From the NCBI GenBank assembly GCA_036404435.1, contig DASWZN010000015.1:1-64000 (forward strand): 64,000 nucleotides of DNA, written 5' to 3'. Origin of the DNA: DASWZN01 sp036404435 (lineage in GTDB: Bacteria > Acidobacteriota > Terriglobia > Bryobacterales > Bryobacteraceae). This document shows positions 52,556 through 62,598 of the stretch, one piece after another. Under the pieces are notes generated by a model. The model did no database searches. It was not told the DNA's origin and worked only from the letters and a program-made list of their open reading frames with translations. A program made the translations under genes and the position numbers. Numbering within the stretch: the stretch's first letter is position 1; every line of letters begins with the position of its first letter.

Positions 52556-53845
52556 TCAGAGGCCGGCGATCTCGGCGAGCAGGCTGGCGAGCGCCTTTCG
52601 AAACTCCTCGTGAGTCTCGACATCGAACAGGCGCGGGGCGAGCGGCTTGAGCGTTGACTCGAGCTGGTCGAATTGGACCTCCTGGTCGGACGGCCCCGCT
52701 GCCGGCTCGCCCCTACGGGAGCGCATGCCGCGAGGCGAAACGCGCGTCATGTCCGAAGCGGCAGACGAGCGCTGAAAGGAATGATAACGGATATAAAAGA
52801 CCCGGCAATCGGGCGGGGGGCTGAGGGCAATCGGTTCCAGTTTCACCCCAGTCGCGAATGCCAGCGGGCCGCTGAGGACGATCAGAACCCGCAGGGGTTT
52901 CCGCGCGCTCGCAGGCGGGGCGGCGACGATCCGGCCGGCCTCCGCCACAAAGAACGCGGCGCTCTGCCGGTGGCGCTCGAGCGACTGGAGGTCGATGGTC
53001 GCGGCCGCGGCTGGCGCGAGAGAACGCCGCATGGCGGTCCAGTCCAGGACGTGCACATCATCCTGGCGAAATACGACGCGCTGGCGTGAGAGGTCGAGCA
53101 GCTCGACGTTGAGCCGGGCGTCAGGCCCGTCCAGTTCCGAGATCGCCTTCAAGGCGGGAATCAGCACGCTTAGATTCCGGCTCCGCGTCTCGGCCGATCC
53201 GGAAACCCATTCGGAAGGAGTCAGGTTGACGACCAGCTCGATTTCGACCGGGTGCCGCGATTTCAGGGGCAGGCGCAAGCGCCCGGTCAGGGAGGGCAGA
53301 TACCAGCTATCCGGCGGGTCCGCGGGGAGCAGATACTCGATGGCCGGCAGGTCGCGCCAGGCGCCGGGAAGCGGATCGTTCTTCAGCGGAGCGACCTCCA
53401 GTTTGTCCTGCTTGACGCTGTGTTCCCGCGTGGCGGTGTCGTAGAGCGCCACCGCGACGCGGTAGTCCCCGGGCGTGACGAAGGCCGTGAACGTCAGGTC
53501 CACATCTTGTTTGGCGATTCCTTCTTCCATTTTGGCGAGTTCGATGGCCAGGTGGTTCTGGTAGCGGCGGCCTTGCTGGTCGCCGATTTGAAGGAGCACG
53601 AGGAGTTGCCCGTCTCCGCGGCGGCGGGCCAGTTCCGCGCCGTCCACCCGGACCTGCACTTCGGTCTCGAGGCGTTGATGGGCTGAGAGGTGGGCGCGCG
53701 AGACGCTCACGCTCCAGCGAATGCGGGCCTGCTCGCCGCCGGCGAGCCACTGCTCGAACGGGAGCCCGGCGAAGGCGGAATCGAGGGCATCGCGCTGCGC
53801 GAATGCGGCAGCGACGCACAAGAGCGCGATGGCCGCTGTGCGCAT
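52556..53845 (-). CDS. Secreted acidobacterial protein of unknown function
   Basis: About 429 residues with a signal peptide (MRTAAIALLCVAAAFA). Two beta-rich parts are visible: SVSVSRAHLSAHQRLETEVQ, then a strand-rich middle (FTAFVTPGDYRVAVALYDTA, VEIELVVNLTPSEW, FRQDDVHVLDW) and a C-terminal ETHEEFRKALASLLAEIAG. No recognised catalytic motif. The frame is open to 54034, but that part overlaps the upstream M13 peptidase gene and has no start signal. It ends 10 bp before the M13 gene start region on the same strand. Confidence 0.75.
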   Translation of the reverse strand: MRTAAIALLCVAAAFAQRDALDSAFAGLPFEQWLAGGEQARIRWSVSVSRAHLSAHQRLETEVQVRVDGAELARRRGDGQLLVLLQIGDQQGRRYQNHLAIELAKMEEGIAKQDVDLTFTAFVTPGDYRVAVALYDTATREHSVKQDKLEVAPLKNDPLPGAWRDLPAIEYLLPADPPDSWYLPSLTGRLRLPLKSRHPVEIELVVNLTPSEWVSGSAETRSRNLSVLIPALKAISELDGPDARLNVELLDLSRQRVVFRQDDVHVLDWTAMRRSLAPAAAATIDLQSLERHRQSAAFFVAEAGRIVAAPPASARKPLRVLIVLSGPLAFATGVKLEPIALSPPPDCRVFYIRYHSFQRSSAASDMTRVSPRGMRSRRGEPAAGPSDQEVQFDQLESTLKPLAPRLFDVETHEEFRKALASLLAEIAGL

Positions 53846-53856
53846 CCTCGGTTTCC

Positions 53857-55917
53857 TCACCAGATCCGCACGCGGTCCGCCGGGGCGAGGTAGAGCTTCT
53901 CTCCGCTTTGGACGTGGAATGCCGAGTACCATGCGTCGATGTTGCGGACGGTATCCGCCCGGAACTGCGCGGGGGCGTGCGGGTCTGTCATCACTTGCTC
54001 GCGGAGCGCGGCCTCGCGCGCCTTCGATCCCCAATTCTGTCCGAAGGCGATGAAGAACCGCTGGTCCTCGGAGAAACCGTCTCCCGTGGGGGCGGTCTTG
54101 GCGAGTGAGGCCCGGTAGCGGTAGCCGTCGTAGGCGGCGGAGAGCCCGGCCACGTCGGCGATGTTTTCTCCCAGCGTCTGCCGGCCGTTCACAGAGAGGT
54201 CGGGGAAGGGCTTGTAGGTGTCATACTGCGCGGCCAGTTTCGCGGTGGCGGCGTTGAAATGCGCGAGGTCCGCGGCGGTCCACCAATTGCGCACGCGCCC
54301 GTGGGAGTCAAACGCGGCGCCTTCCGTGTCGAACGTGTGGCTGATCTCGTGGCCGATGATGGTGCCGATGGCGCCGTAGTTGTCCGCGGCAGGGGCCTGC
54401 GGATCGAAGAACGGCGGTTGGAGAACGGCCGCCGGGAAGTTGAGCGCATTGTGCAGAGGGAGATTCACGGCGTTCACCGTCTGCGGCGTCATGCACCACT
54501 CCTTGCGGTCGACCGGACTGCCGAGACGCGCGACGTCGCGATGGTAATCGAACAGGCTGCCGCGCCAGAGGTTGCCGAAGGCGTCCTCCGCCTTGATTTC
54601 GTAAGCGGAATAGTCGCGCCAGGTTTCCGGGTAGCCGATCCCCACATAGAGGGTCGTCAGCTTGGCCTGGGCTTCGGCTTTGGTGGCGGGATCCATCCAT
54701 GAGAGCGCCTCGATCCGTTTCCGGAAAGCGGCGACAATATACACGACCATCGCTTGCGCCTCCGCCTTTGCCTCGGGCGGGAAGTAGCGTTGCGCGTAGA
54801 TCTGGCCCACGGCATCGCCTAGCAGGCCGTCGACTAGTTGGACGCCACGCTGCCAGCGCGGACGCTGCTCCGGCGTGCCGGCGAGCACCTTCCCGAAGAA
54901 GTCAAAGCGCTCGTCATTGAGCGCTTTGGGCAGCACCCCGGCATAGGCATCGATCAGGTGGAACGCCAGCCAGTCCTTCCACGTTTCGAGCGGGGTGGAG
55001 GCGACTAGCGCCGACTCCCCGATGAAGGCGCTGGGCTGCCACACGATAAAGCTCGTCTGCTTGCTGAGGCCGGCGCCTGTGAAGTACTCCGCCCAGTCGA
55101 GGCCCGGGGCTTTCGCGGCAAAGTCGGCTCGTGTCCAAGTGTTATTGGCTTTGTAGATGTCTTCGTTCTCCGCCAAGCTGAGGTGCCTTTCTGCGATGGC
55201 ATGCTCCAACTCGACTATGTGCGCGGCGCGTGAGTCCGTGTCGGTCAATCCCGCCAGCTTGAGTATGGCCGAGACGTGGGCCTGGTATTTGGCGCGGATG
55301 TCGCGCATACGGGCGCTGTCGGCCAGGTAGTATTCGCGGTCGGGCATCTGCAGGCCGCCCTGCAGGAGGTAGGCGGCATAGTGGTCTGAGTCCTTAAAGC
55401 CGGGCGCGACCCACAGCCCGAAAAGGTTGGGGGTGTGGAAGTTGGTGTTATTCAGCGCATCGACGTCGGATCGCAGGCTCTCACCCAGAGCTCGGGCCAG
55501 CTCGCGCTTGTTGTGGATGGCGGCAATGGATTCGAGGTGCGGGCGAAGCGGGGCGAGGCCTTTCGCTTCGATGGCGGCTTCGTCCATGTACGAGTTGTAG
55601 AGCCCGGCGATTTTGCGGACGTTGGAGCCGGCGGGTGCATCGGCCTTCGCCGCTTCTTCAATCAGGCCGGCGGTGCGCTTGTTGCTCAAGTCGTCGAGGG
55701 CGGTGAAGACGCCGATTTGGCCGCGGTCGGGCGGAATTTCGGTGCGCTGAATCCAGCCGCCGTTGGTGTACTGGTAAAAATCGTCGCCGGGCTTTGCTGA
55801 AGCGTCCATGTTGGCCACGGCGATGCCGTGGGCGGGCGGCACCTGAGAGAAAGCGCCAAGAGCGCAAACTGCGGCGAGGGCGAGGAGAAGTTCCGGGGAC
55901 TTAGGTTTGACTCTCAT
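53857..55917 (-). CDS. M13-family metallopeptidase (neprilysin-like), secreted
   Basis: About 686 residues with a signal peptide (MRVKPKSPELLLALAAVCAL). Zinc motif HEISH in IGTIIGHEISHTFDTEGAAF, third ligand in ENIADVAGLSAAY, substrate loop NALNFPAAVLQPPFFD and FFIAFGQNWGSKAREA. Cleaves peptides N-terminal to hydrophobic residues. ATG at 55915-55917 has GGAG eight bases upstream; GTG at 55926 overlaps that site. Confidence 0.95.
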   Translation of the reverse strand: MRVKPKSPELLLALAAVCALGAFSQVPPAHGIAVANMDASAKPGDDFYQYTNGGWIQRTEIPPDRGQIGVFTALDDLSNKRTAGLIEEAAKADAPAGSNVRKIAGLYNSYMDEAAIEAKGLAPLRPHLESIAAIHNKRELARALGESLRSDVDALNNTNFHTPNLFGLWVAPGFKDSDHYAAYLLQGGLQMPDREYYLADSARMRDIRAKYQAHVSAILKLAGLTDTDSRAAHIVELEHAIAERHLSLAENEDIYKANNTWTRADFAAKAPGLDWAEYFTGAGLSKQTSFIVWQPSAFIGESALVASTPLETWKDWLAFHLIDAYAGVLPKALNDERFDFFGKVLAGTPEQRPRWQRGVQLVDGLLGDAVGQIYAQRYFPPEAKAEAQAMVVYIVAAFRKRIEALSWMDPATKAEAQAKLTTLYVGIGYPETWRDYSAYEIKAEDAFGNLWRGSLFDYHRDVARLGSPVDRKEWCMTPQTVNAVNLPLHNALNFPAAVLQPPFFDPQAPAADNYGAIGTIIGHEISHTFDTEGAAFDSHGRVRNWWTAADLAHFNAATAKLAAQYDTYKPFPDLSVNGRQTLGENIADVAGLSAAYDGYRYRASLAKTAPTGDGFSEDQRFFIAFGQNWGSKAREAALREQVMTDPHAPAQFRADTVRNIDAWYSAFHVQSGEKLYLAPADRVRIW

Positions 55918-56029
55918 GGATAGCACTCCAAAGCACTAGACGACGGCCTGCCAAGAGCGTAGCACGGCCGGCGCGGTCGTTGGCTGGCGGGTGCTCAGGA
56001 CCTTCTCTGCAGTGATGCCAAGCGGGCCT

Positions 56030-56881
56030 TCAGTCCGTCTCCTCGGGCTCATGTTGATGGCGAATCCACGGCTCGCCCGGTTTGGCACGCTCGGCACACC
56101 AGCCCAACGGCAAATCGGCCAGTTCCTTCAGGCTGGGGTCTCCGTCGATGGGATGGTGAAGGCAGGAGATAACGGGCCTGCCTTCGCCTGCCATGCTGTC
56201 GCCCAGGAATTGCCATGCGCCATCCTCGATGTCATGAGAGACGTACGTGATCGGCTCGATGCCGGATTGAACAGCCTCCGATAGGAACGCCAGGGTGTGC
56301 GGAGGGTCGGGGAACTTCCAATCGCAAAGGCTGCTGCTCGGGTCTGTTGAGGCCCGGAGATCTTCCTCTATGTTGGTCAGTGGTGCATCAGGTTGCAAGA
56401 GCGGTTGCTGGAAATATTCGTCGAAGCCTGGCTCCCCGGGAAAACGATTCTCTCGATCCGGATAGACGGCTTGAAGAACTGGAAACTCAGTTCCGGCATA
56501 GTACCAGAGCGCCCAGCCCATCAAGTGCTTCACCCACTTCGGATCGACTGGACGGAACTCGCACTGCACCTCGCCAACCATCCCGCGATGACGCCCCGCG
56601 GCTAAATCAATGCCATTCCGCAGCCGGTTTGCGGCCTCGTTGAGCAGAAAGTGGGCTGTTTTCTCAGGTAACCCTACTGTGATAACTTCGGGCTTGCCAC
56701 AAGTATCGTAGACGCCGAGCGTGTAAGACCACCCTGGACCCGTGCTGCTGCGAACAACCTGAATCACCTCACAGCCAAACGTCTCGATGTTGGCAATGGC
56801 ACGTGAGTCGCTCTCGCTGAGCTGTCCCGCACGAAAGCGCCGGGTGCGTTCAGTCTCGAACGTGCGGATCGGGTCTGTCAT
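56030..56881 (-). CDS. DUF4262/DUF2185-like two-domain protein
   Basis: 283 residues. First domain (about 25-150) is DUF4262-like: ANIETFGCEVIQVVR, GPGWSYTLGVYDTCGKPEVI, LPEKTAHFLLNEAANRLR. The second (about 185-280) resembles DUF2185: TYVSHDIEDGAWQFLGDSMA, then ISCLHHPIDGDPSL, KELADLPLGWCAERAKPGEP. DUF2185 is an immunity-like domain found near polymorphic toxins. No toxin is adjacent here. It is followed on the same strand, beyond 6 bp, by aroA. Confidence 0.8.
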   Translation of the reverse strand: MTDPIRTFETERTRRFRAGQLSESDSRAIANIETFGCEVIQVVRSSTGPGWSYTLGVYDTCGKPEVITVGLPEKTAHFLLNEAANRLRNGIDLAAGRHRGMVGEVQCEFRPVDPKWVKHLMGWALWYYAGTEFPVLQAVYPDRENRFPGEPGFDEYFQQPLLQPDAPLTNIEEDLRASTDPSSSLCDWKFPDPPHTLAFLSEAVQSGIEPITYVSHDIEDGAWQFLGDSMAGEGRPVISCLHHPIDGDPSLKELADLPLGWCAERAKPGEPWIRHQHEPEETD

Positions 56882-56886
56882 GCTCC

Positions 56887-58167
56887 CTACGCTCTGAGCC
56901 CCTCCAGCAACCCGAAGAATTCGGGGAAGGACACGGCGGCGGCCTCCGCGCCGCGGAGGACGGATTCGCCGCCCGCGGCGAGAGCGGCTACGGCGAAGGC
57001 CATGGCGATGCGGTGGTCGCCGAAGGAATCGAGCTCGGCGGGGCGGAACCTCTGGCGGCCGGGAACGCGCAGACCGTCGGGGAAGACTTCGACCGTCACG
57101 CCCATGCGCGCCAGGTTGTCGGCCACGGTTGCGATGCGGTCGGTCTCTTTGATGCGCAGCTCGGCGGCGTCGCGCACGACGAGCCCCTCGTCACTGGCCG
57201 CGCCGAGCACCGCCAGCACGGGGATCTCGTCGATCAGCGCGGCGGTCACGTCCTTCTCGATCGTGCCGCCGCGGACCGGCGAGTGGCGCACTTCGATGTC
57301 GCCCACCGGTTCGCCGGCGTGAACGGCGAGGTTGCGCACGCGCAGGTCCGCGCCCATCGCGATCAGGAAGTCGAGCAGCTCGGAGCGCGTGGGGTTGAGG
57401 CCGACGCCCTCGATGACGATGTGCGATCCGGGCAGGAGCAGGGCGGCCACCAGGAAGAACGCCGCCGAGGAGAGGTCGCCCGGCACGGTCAGATCGAGGG
57501 CGCGGAGGCGCGGGCGGCCGTGGACGGAAATCGCGCGTGCGCGCACATCGACCTCGGCTCCGAACTCGCGGAGCGCGATCTCGGTGTGGTCGCGCGTGCG
57601 TGCGGGCTCGCGCACGAGCGTGGTCCCGTCGGTGAAGAGGCCGGCGAACAGGACGCAGGTTTTCACTTGCGCGCTCGCGACCGGCAGTGCGTAGTCGATT
57701 GCGCGCAGGCGGGCGGGATGGATTTCGAGCGGCGGGAAACGGCCGTCGCGCGCGGCGATCGCAGCGCCCATGGCTTCGAGCGGCTGGATGATGCGCTGCA
57801 TGGGCCGGCGCGAGAGCGATTCGTCGCCCGCGATGCGGCTCGCGAAGGGCTGCGCCGCGAGGATTCCCGAGAGCATCCGGATGGTGGAACCGGAGTTGCC
57901 CGCGGCGAGCGTTTCCGAAGGCGCGGCGAAACCGTCGAGCCCGCGGCCGGAGATGGCGACCTCGGTTCCTTCCCGGTCGACGGCGATGCCGAGCGCGCGG
58001 AGGCAGGCGAGCGTCGAGGCGCAGTCCGCGCCGGTCGAATAGTTGTGGATGCGGGTTTGGCCTTCGGCCAGGGCGGCCAGCATGGCGTAGCGGTGGGAGA
58101 TGGACTTGTCGCCGGGCAGTCGCAACAGGCCTTCGAGCCGGGCGGCGGGTTGAATGCGCTGCAGCAT
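56887..58167 (-). CDS. aroA: 3-phosphoshikimate 1-carboxyvinyltransferase (EPSP synthase)
   Basis: 426 residues. Catalyses transfer of the PEP enolpyruvyl group to shikimate-3-phosphate. Motifs: LPGDKSISHRYAMLAALAEG, ETLAAGNSGSTIRMLSGILA, the Arg-rich SLSRRPMQRIIQPL, and ELRIKETDRIATVADNLARM. Full length. The neighbouring DUF4262 gene is only 5 bp upstream, but no other shikimate gene is present. Confidence 0.96.
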   Translation of the reverse strand: MLQRIQPAARLEGLLRLPGDKSISHRYAMLAALAEGQTRIHNYSTGADCASTLACLRALGIAVDREGTEVAISGRGLDGFAAPSETLAAGNSGSTIRMLSGILAAQPFASRIAGDESLSRRPMQRIIQPLEAMGAAIAARDGRFPPLEIHPARLRAIDYALPVASAQVKTCVLFAGLFTDGTTLVREPARTRDHTEIALREFGAEVDVRARAISVHGRPRLRALDLTVPGDLSSAAFFLVAALLLPGSHIVIEGVGLNPTRSELLDFLIAMGADLRVRNLAVHAGEPVGDIEVRHSPVRGGTIEKDVTAALIDEIPVLAVLGAASDEGLVVRDAAELRIKETDRIATVADNLARMGVTVEVFPDGLRVPGRQRFRPAELDSFGDHRIAMAFAVAALAAGGESVLRGAEAAAVSFPEFFGLLEGLRA

Positions 58168-58208
58168 GGGGAAGGGACCATTCTAGCGTGCCGCGCCCGG
58201 CCCGCGCC

Positions 58209-59216
58209 TCAGCAGTCCGTTAGGCTCTCCAGCAGTTCGCGCCGCGTGACGGGCGCCGTCCCCAGCTTCCCGACGGCGATGCCGCTGGCGTGGTTGGCGA
58301 TCTCAGCGGCGTCGGCTGCGCTAGCTCCCGCGGCCAGGGCCAGCGTGAAAAGCGCGATGGCCGTGTCGCCCGCCCCGGATACGTCGAAGATCTCTTTCGC
58401 CCGCGTCGGCGTGTGGATCGGCGGCCGGTCCGGCTCGAGCACCAGCATGCCCTGCTCGCCCAGCGTGATCAGAACGGTCGCGGGCGACCACTTCGCAACG
58501 AGCGCCGCGCCGGCCCTCAGCAGCGCCTGGTCCTGCAGCGGGTCGGCTGCGGGATCAGCGTATGGCATCGCGGCGAACTCGAAGGCTTCGGGCCGGTTGG
58601 GCTTGATTGCGGTGGCGCCGCTCCAGCGCAGGGGATTCTTGGGGGTCGGATCGACGGTCAGGATTTTGCCCGCACGCGCGACGGCCTGCGAGACGCGATC
58701 GGCGAAATCCTGTTCGAGAAATCCCTTGGCGTAATCGGCGACGATGACCGCATCGAGGTCCGGCAGCAGACGCTCGAAACGTGCCAGCGCCGCTTCGGTT
58801 TGCGCGGGCGATGGAGGCGACTTCTGCTCCCGGTCCACGCGCACCACCTGCTGTTGGCGGGCGACGATGCGGGTCTTGACGGTGGTGCGGCGGCCGGGGT
58901 CCTGGGCGAGGCTGTCGATTCCGATGCCCTCTTCGGTGAGAAGCTCCCGCAAGCGGCCGGCTTCAGCATCGGTGCCGGTCAGTCCCCCCAGGTGGACGGC
59001 GCCCGCGAAATCCCGCAGGTTGCGGGCGACGTTGGCCGCGCCGCCCGGATACCAGTTCTCGCGCGTGACCTCGACCACGGGCACGGGGGCCTCGGGCGAG
59101 ACGCGCGACACCCTGCCCCACACAAATTCGTCGAGCATCACATCGCCGATCACCAGGACGCGCTGGCGCGCAAACCCGCCGACGATGGCTCGGAGTCGCT
59201 CTGTCTGTGGCGTCAC
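58209..59216 (-). CDS. D-beta-D-heptose-7-phosphate kinase-like PfkB protein
   Basis: About 335 residues, one PfkB (ribokinase-fold) domain. RVLVIGDVMLDEFVWGRVSR, APVPVVEVTRENWYPGGAAN, VIVADYAKGFLEQDFAD, AIKPNRPEAFEFAA and the GAGD motif in FDVSGAGDTAIALFTLA. Matches the first domain of HldE/RfaE, which phosphorylates sedoheptulose-7-phosphate-derived heptose for LPS core. No second nucleotidyltransferase domain is present. The start is taken as the GTG at 59214-59216, close to the family N-terminus; a GTG at 59243 extends it by 9 residues. Confidence 0.85.
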   Translation of the reverse strand: MTPQTERLRAIVGGFARQRVLVIGDVMLDEFVWGRVSRVSPEAPVPVVEVTRENWYPGGAANVARNLRDFAGAVHLGGLTGTDAEAGRLRELLTEEGIGIDSLAQDPGRRTTVKTRIVARQQQVVRVDREQKSPPSPAQTEAALARFERLLPDLDAVIVADYAKGFLEQDFADRVSQAVARAGKILTVDPTPKNPLRWSGATAIKPNRPEAFEFAAMPYADPAADPLQDQALLRAGAALVAKWSPATVLITLGEQGMLVLEPDRPPIHTPTRAKEIFDVSGAGDTAIALFTLALAAGASAADAAEIANHASGIAVGKLGTAPVTRRELLESLTDC

Positions 59217-59278
59217 GTAGGCATAGTATACACGGTGCCGCACGTCTTCAGCGCGAATGGGAGTTACAATGCTGTCAT

Positions 59279-59752
59279 ATGCCCAGACCCCGGAAACTCA
59301 GTCCCGAGATACTCGAGGCGGCGCTCGACGGCCTCGAAGCGCAGCGGCAGCACGTGGATTCCCAGATGGCGGATATCCGGCAGATGCTCGGCGGTGCCGG
59401 CCCGAAGGCTCCCTCAGTGACGGCGCCGGAGGCTGCCCAGCCCCGGCGCAAGCGCAGCGCAGCCGTGCGCCGAAGGATGGCGGAAGCCCAACGCCGCCGT
59501 TGGGCGGCAGTGAAGGAGACTCGGGAAACCCCCGCCGCGGCGCCCGAAGCACCGAAACGGAAGCGTCGCATGAGCGCCGCGGGACGCAAAGCGATTATCG
59601 CGGCTGCCAAGAAGCGGTGGGCGGAGTTCCGCAAACGAGCCGCGAAGCCAGTCGTCGCACGGAAGGCTGGCAAGAAGGCCGCCGCAAAGAAGCCCAAAGC
59701 CGCGGCTCCCGCTCCTGCACAGGCTGCGTCCGCGGCTCCGGCTAAGGACTGA
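59279..59752 (+). CDS. Small basic histone-like protein with two repeated motifs
   Basis: 157 residues. N-terminal helix MPRPRKLSPEILEAALDGLE, then two copies of a basic motif: RRKRSAAVRRRMAEAQRRRW at about 60-80, and KRKRRMSAAGRKAIIAAAKK, RWAEFRKRAAK at about 98-125. The C-terminus is AKKPKAAAPAPAQAASAA, an Ala/Lys-rich tail like bacterial H1-type proteins. Likely a nucleoid-associated DNA-binding protein. Divergent from the heptose kinase gene; starts 62 bp apart. Confidence 0.75.
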   Translation: MPRPRKLSPEILEAALDGLEAQRQHVDSQMADIRQMLGGAGPKAPSVTAPEAAQPRRKRSAAVRRRMAEAQRRRWAAVKETRETPAAAPEAPKRKRRMSAAGRKAIIAAAKKRWAEFRKRAAKPVVARKAGKKAAAKKPKAAAPAPAQAASAAPAKD

Positions 59753-59866
59753 CGCCCCGGGTCTAGTGACGCAGACGCCGATTCCGTCGCCGTGGGGCGG
59801 ACGGCGGCGCCTGCTTCAGGTAAATCTCCGCCGCATCCTGGGCCGCTTTGGCCGATATGTCGATAC

Positions 59867-62590
59867 ATGTTGAAACGTATCGCGTGTGCGTTGGTCGTGG
59901 TGTGTGCGGGTTGGGCGGCCACCAAGCCGGTCATTACGATGCAGCCCGGAAGCCGGACCGCGGGCGAGAACACGCAGGTAACGTTCAGCGTGGCGGCGAC
60001 CGGCAACCCGGCGCCCACCTACCAGTGGCAGCGGCTCTCGGTCTCCTCCTGGGGCAACGTCAACTGCTGGACGGCGAACTGCACCTTCACCGTCGCGGCC
60101 ACCGATAACGGGGCCCAATTCCGGGTGATGGTCTCGAACAGCGCCGGCCCGGTGACGAGCGCGGTCGCGACGCTGACCGTGGACTTCCTGGACATCGTTA
60201 CGCAGCCCACATCCCAGAAGGTGTGGGCGGCCACCACCGCGACGTTCACGGTGACGGTGCGGGCCAATCCGGTTCCCATCGCATACCAGTGGTACCGGCA
60301 ATCCCCGGGCCAGGCCCCCGCGCCCATTCCCGGCGCAATCAGCGCCGTCTACACGACGCCGGTCACCACCGCGCAGAACGATCAGACGGTGTACTGGGTC
60401 TCGCTGTCGAACGGATCGTACACGAAAACGAGCAACTTCATTCTCCTGACCGTCGTTTCGCAGGCGCCTGCGATCGCGAACCAGCCCAAGAACATCACCG
60501 CCATGGAAGGGACCAAAGTCACCTTTACGGTGACGGCCAGCGCGGCTCCGCCGCCCACCTACCAGTGGCAACGGTGGAACGGCTCCGCCTGGGCGAACAT
60601 AGGGGGCGCCACGGCCACCAGCTACACGCTGACCGTCTGGTCTTCCGACAACGGGGCGCTGTTCCGGGCGATGGTGACGAACGCCGCCGGCTCGACGGCC
60701 AGCTCCCCTGCCACGCTGACCGTACAGTTTCTGGACGTCCTGGTCGAGCCCGTCTCCGAGCTCGTTGCGGCGGGAACGCGGGCCGCGTTCTGGGTAGGGG
60801 TTACGGCCAATCCCTTGCTTATCGCTTACCAGTGGTACAGCCAGCCGCCCGGCAAACCCGGCGCGCCGATCGCCGGCGCGACATCGTCGAGCTATACGAC
60901 GCCGGCCACCACCGTGCAGAATAACGGTACGTTCTATTGGGTGACCATGACCAACACCCTGCTGAAGAACACCAGCGCCGCCGTGCTGCTGACGGTCGCC
61001 GTTCAGGATCTATCCATTACGACACAGCCCGCCAGCCAGAGCGTCAAGGCAGGGGACCAGGTGACCTTCAGCGTAGCGGCGAAGGCCACGCTGGGTCCGA
61101 TTGCGTATCAGTGGTATAAGAACACGTCGCCGATTCCGGGCGCCATTCAGAGCAGCTATTACATTCCCTACGCGGCGGCGAGCGACGCCGGGAGCTTCTG
61201 GGTGACGGTCTCGAACCCGCTCGGCTCGCTAACCAGCAGCGCCGCTACGCTCACGGTCGGGCCGGGAGGCACCGACCTGACGGTCTGGCCGAACTCGGTT
61301 AGCCGCGCCAATTCCGATCCCTGGATCGCGCAGAATCACAGCCAGCTTGTCAAAATGCAGCCGCGCGTTCTGGTGATCAACTTCGCGAACGGGCTCGGCG
61401 AGGGGGGCGGGGACAACACCACCGGCGGTCCTTTCCCGCCGGACCAGATCCTGGCCAAAGCCCAGGCCTTCCTGGCGGCAATGAAGTACGCCAGCCAGTA
61501 CCACGCCAGGCTGAACCCGTCCGCGCCGGCCTTCCTCGATCCCGCGATCGCGTGGGTGGTCAATCTCAGCGATTCCAACGGCCACGCCAACAGCAACCTG
61601 TTTCCGCGGGGCCCGCTGAACGCCAACGGGTATCCGGAGGTCGGCTACTACCAGCTCTTCAGCCAGGCCTACGCGCCCTATTGGGGTTTCCTCGATCCGA
61701 ACGGCAACTCTCTGACGCTGGGGCAGGCCGCGGCGTTGGGCTACTTCCACGACATCCTCATGATCGCCAACCAGGTGGACGGGAACGGGAAGAATCCTCA
61801 GATGCAGGTGACCAACAACATTCTCCAGGTGGCGATCGTAGCGCAGGCCTATAACTCCACGCTCAACCCCATCCCCGGCGTCTACGTGAAGAACGGCATC
61901 GCGCACAACCGGCAAACCGCCGACATGTCGCACGCGACGGGGTCCGACGACAACTCGATGCCCTGGACCGGCCGCAGTATGCGCATCTACTTCGTGAACG
62001 CCGCGAGCGGCGTGGGTTGCGTGATGTATGGCGAAGGGCAGGAGTGGGAGTTCCGCTACACCCAGGCCAGCATCTACGATCCTGGAACTGCCTACGACAA
62101 CGCTTCGCCGAATCCGTACATGCAGCCGCTGTTCACGCGCTACGCCGGCTTCGACATGAACACGCAATACGGCGTCAGCTTCCCATCCCTGTATGCCGGC
62201 GGCGATAGCTACACTTACACGAATTGCGTCAGCGGGGTGTGTACCACGCTTAAAGCACTGTCGTCGAAGCCGCCGGTGAGTGTTCCGAACTACAAGGTGG
62301 TAGCCGGCAACGTGGACTATCCGCCGGGCGCCGCAAAGGCCCGCGATTACTACCCCCTCTCGACCGTGCTCTCGAGCATCGAGACCTTCGGAGAAGCCGC
62401 GCAGACCGCGGTTCCGGTGAACTACCACCTGTGGGACTTCATCAACCAGAATCCCGCCGTGGACGACTCCTGCGGAGGCCATTGGCTCACGTTCTGGTAT
62501 CAGAACATGCCGGGTCTCAACAACACGACGGTAAATCCCAGCAACTCGGGGCAGCCTATTTTGAACTGGTGGCCGTTCATGTACTACTGA
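59867..62590 (+). CDS. Secreted protein with Ig-like repeats and unknown C-terminal domain
   Basis: About 907 residues with a signal peptide (MLKRIACALVVVCAGWAA). Five Ig-like units fill about 20-480: each has QP(A/T)S or QPKN, VTFSV or TFTV, and YQW(Y/Q) with TLTV. The C-terminal about 430 residues are a globular domain with QPRVLVINFANGLGEGGGDN, NGYPEVGYYQLFSQAYAPYW, FHDILMIANQVDGNG and GRSMRIYFVNAASGVGC. I do not recognise its family. Probably an adhesin-like or extracellular substrate-binding protein. Lies just left of the radical SAM gene, convergent. Confidence 0.8.
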   Translation: MLKRIACALVVVCAGWAATKPVITMQPGSRTAGENTQVTFSVAATGNPAPTYQWQRLSVSSWGNVNCWTANCTFTVAATDNGAQFRVMVSNSAGPVTSAVATLTVDFLDIVTQPTSQKVWAATTATFTVTVRANPVPIAYQWYRQSPGQAPAPIPGAISAVYTTPVTTAQNDQTVYWVSLSNGSYTKTSNFILLTVVSQAPAIANQPKNITAMEGTKVTFTVTASAAPPPTYQWQRWNGSAWANIGGATATSYTLTVWSSDNGALFRAMVTNAAGSTASSPATLTVQFLDVLVEPVSELVAAGTRAAFWVGVTANPLLIAYQWYSQPPGKPGAPIAGATSSSYTTPATTVQNNGTFYWVTMTNTLLKNTSAAVLLTVAVQDLSITTQPASQSVKAGDQVTFSVAAKATLGPIAYQWYKNTSPIPGAIQSSYYIPYAAASDAGSFWVTVSNPLGSLTSSAATLTVGPGGTDLTVWPNSVSRANSDPWIAQNHSQLVKMQPRVLVINFANGLGEGGGDNTTGGPFPPDQILAKAQAFLAAMKYASQYHARLNPSAPAFLDPAIAWVVNLSDSNGHANSNLFPRGPLNANGYPEVGYYQLFSQAYAPYWGFLDPNGNSLTLGQAAALGYFHDILMIANQVDGNGKNPQMQVTNNILQVAIVAQAYNSTLNPIPGVYVKNGIAHNRQTADMSHATGSDDNSMPWTGRSMRIYFVNAASGVGCVMYGEGQEWEFRYTQASIYDPGTAYDNASPNPYMQPLFTRYAGFDMNTQYGVSFPSLYAGGDSYTYTNCVSGVCTTLKALSSKPPVSVPNYKVVAGNVDYPPGAAKARDYYPLSTVLSSIETFGEAAQTAVPVNYHLWDFINQNPAVDDSCGGHWLTFWYQNMPGLNNTTVNPSNSGQPILNWWPFMYY

Positions 62591-62598
62591 ATCGAGCG

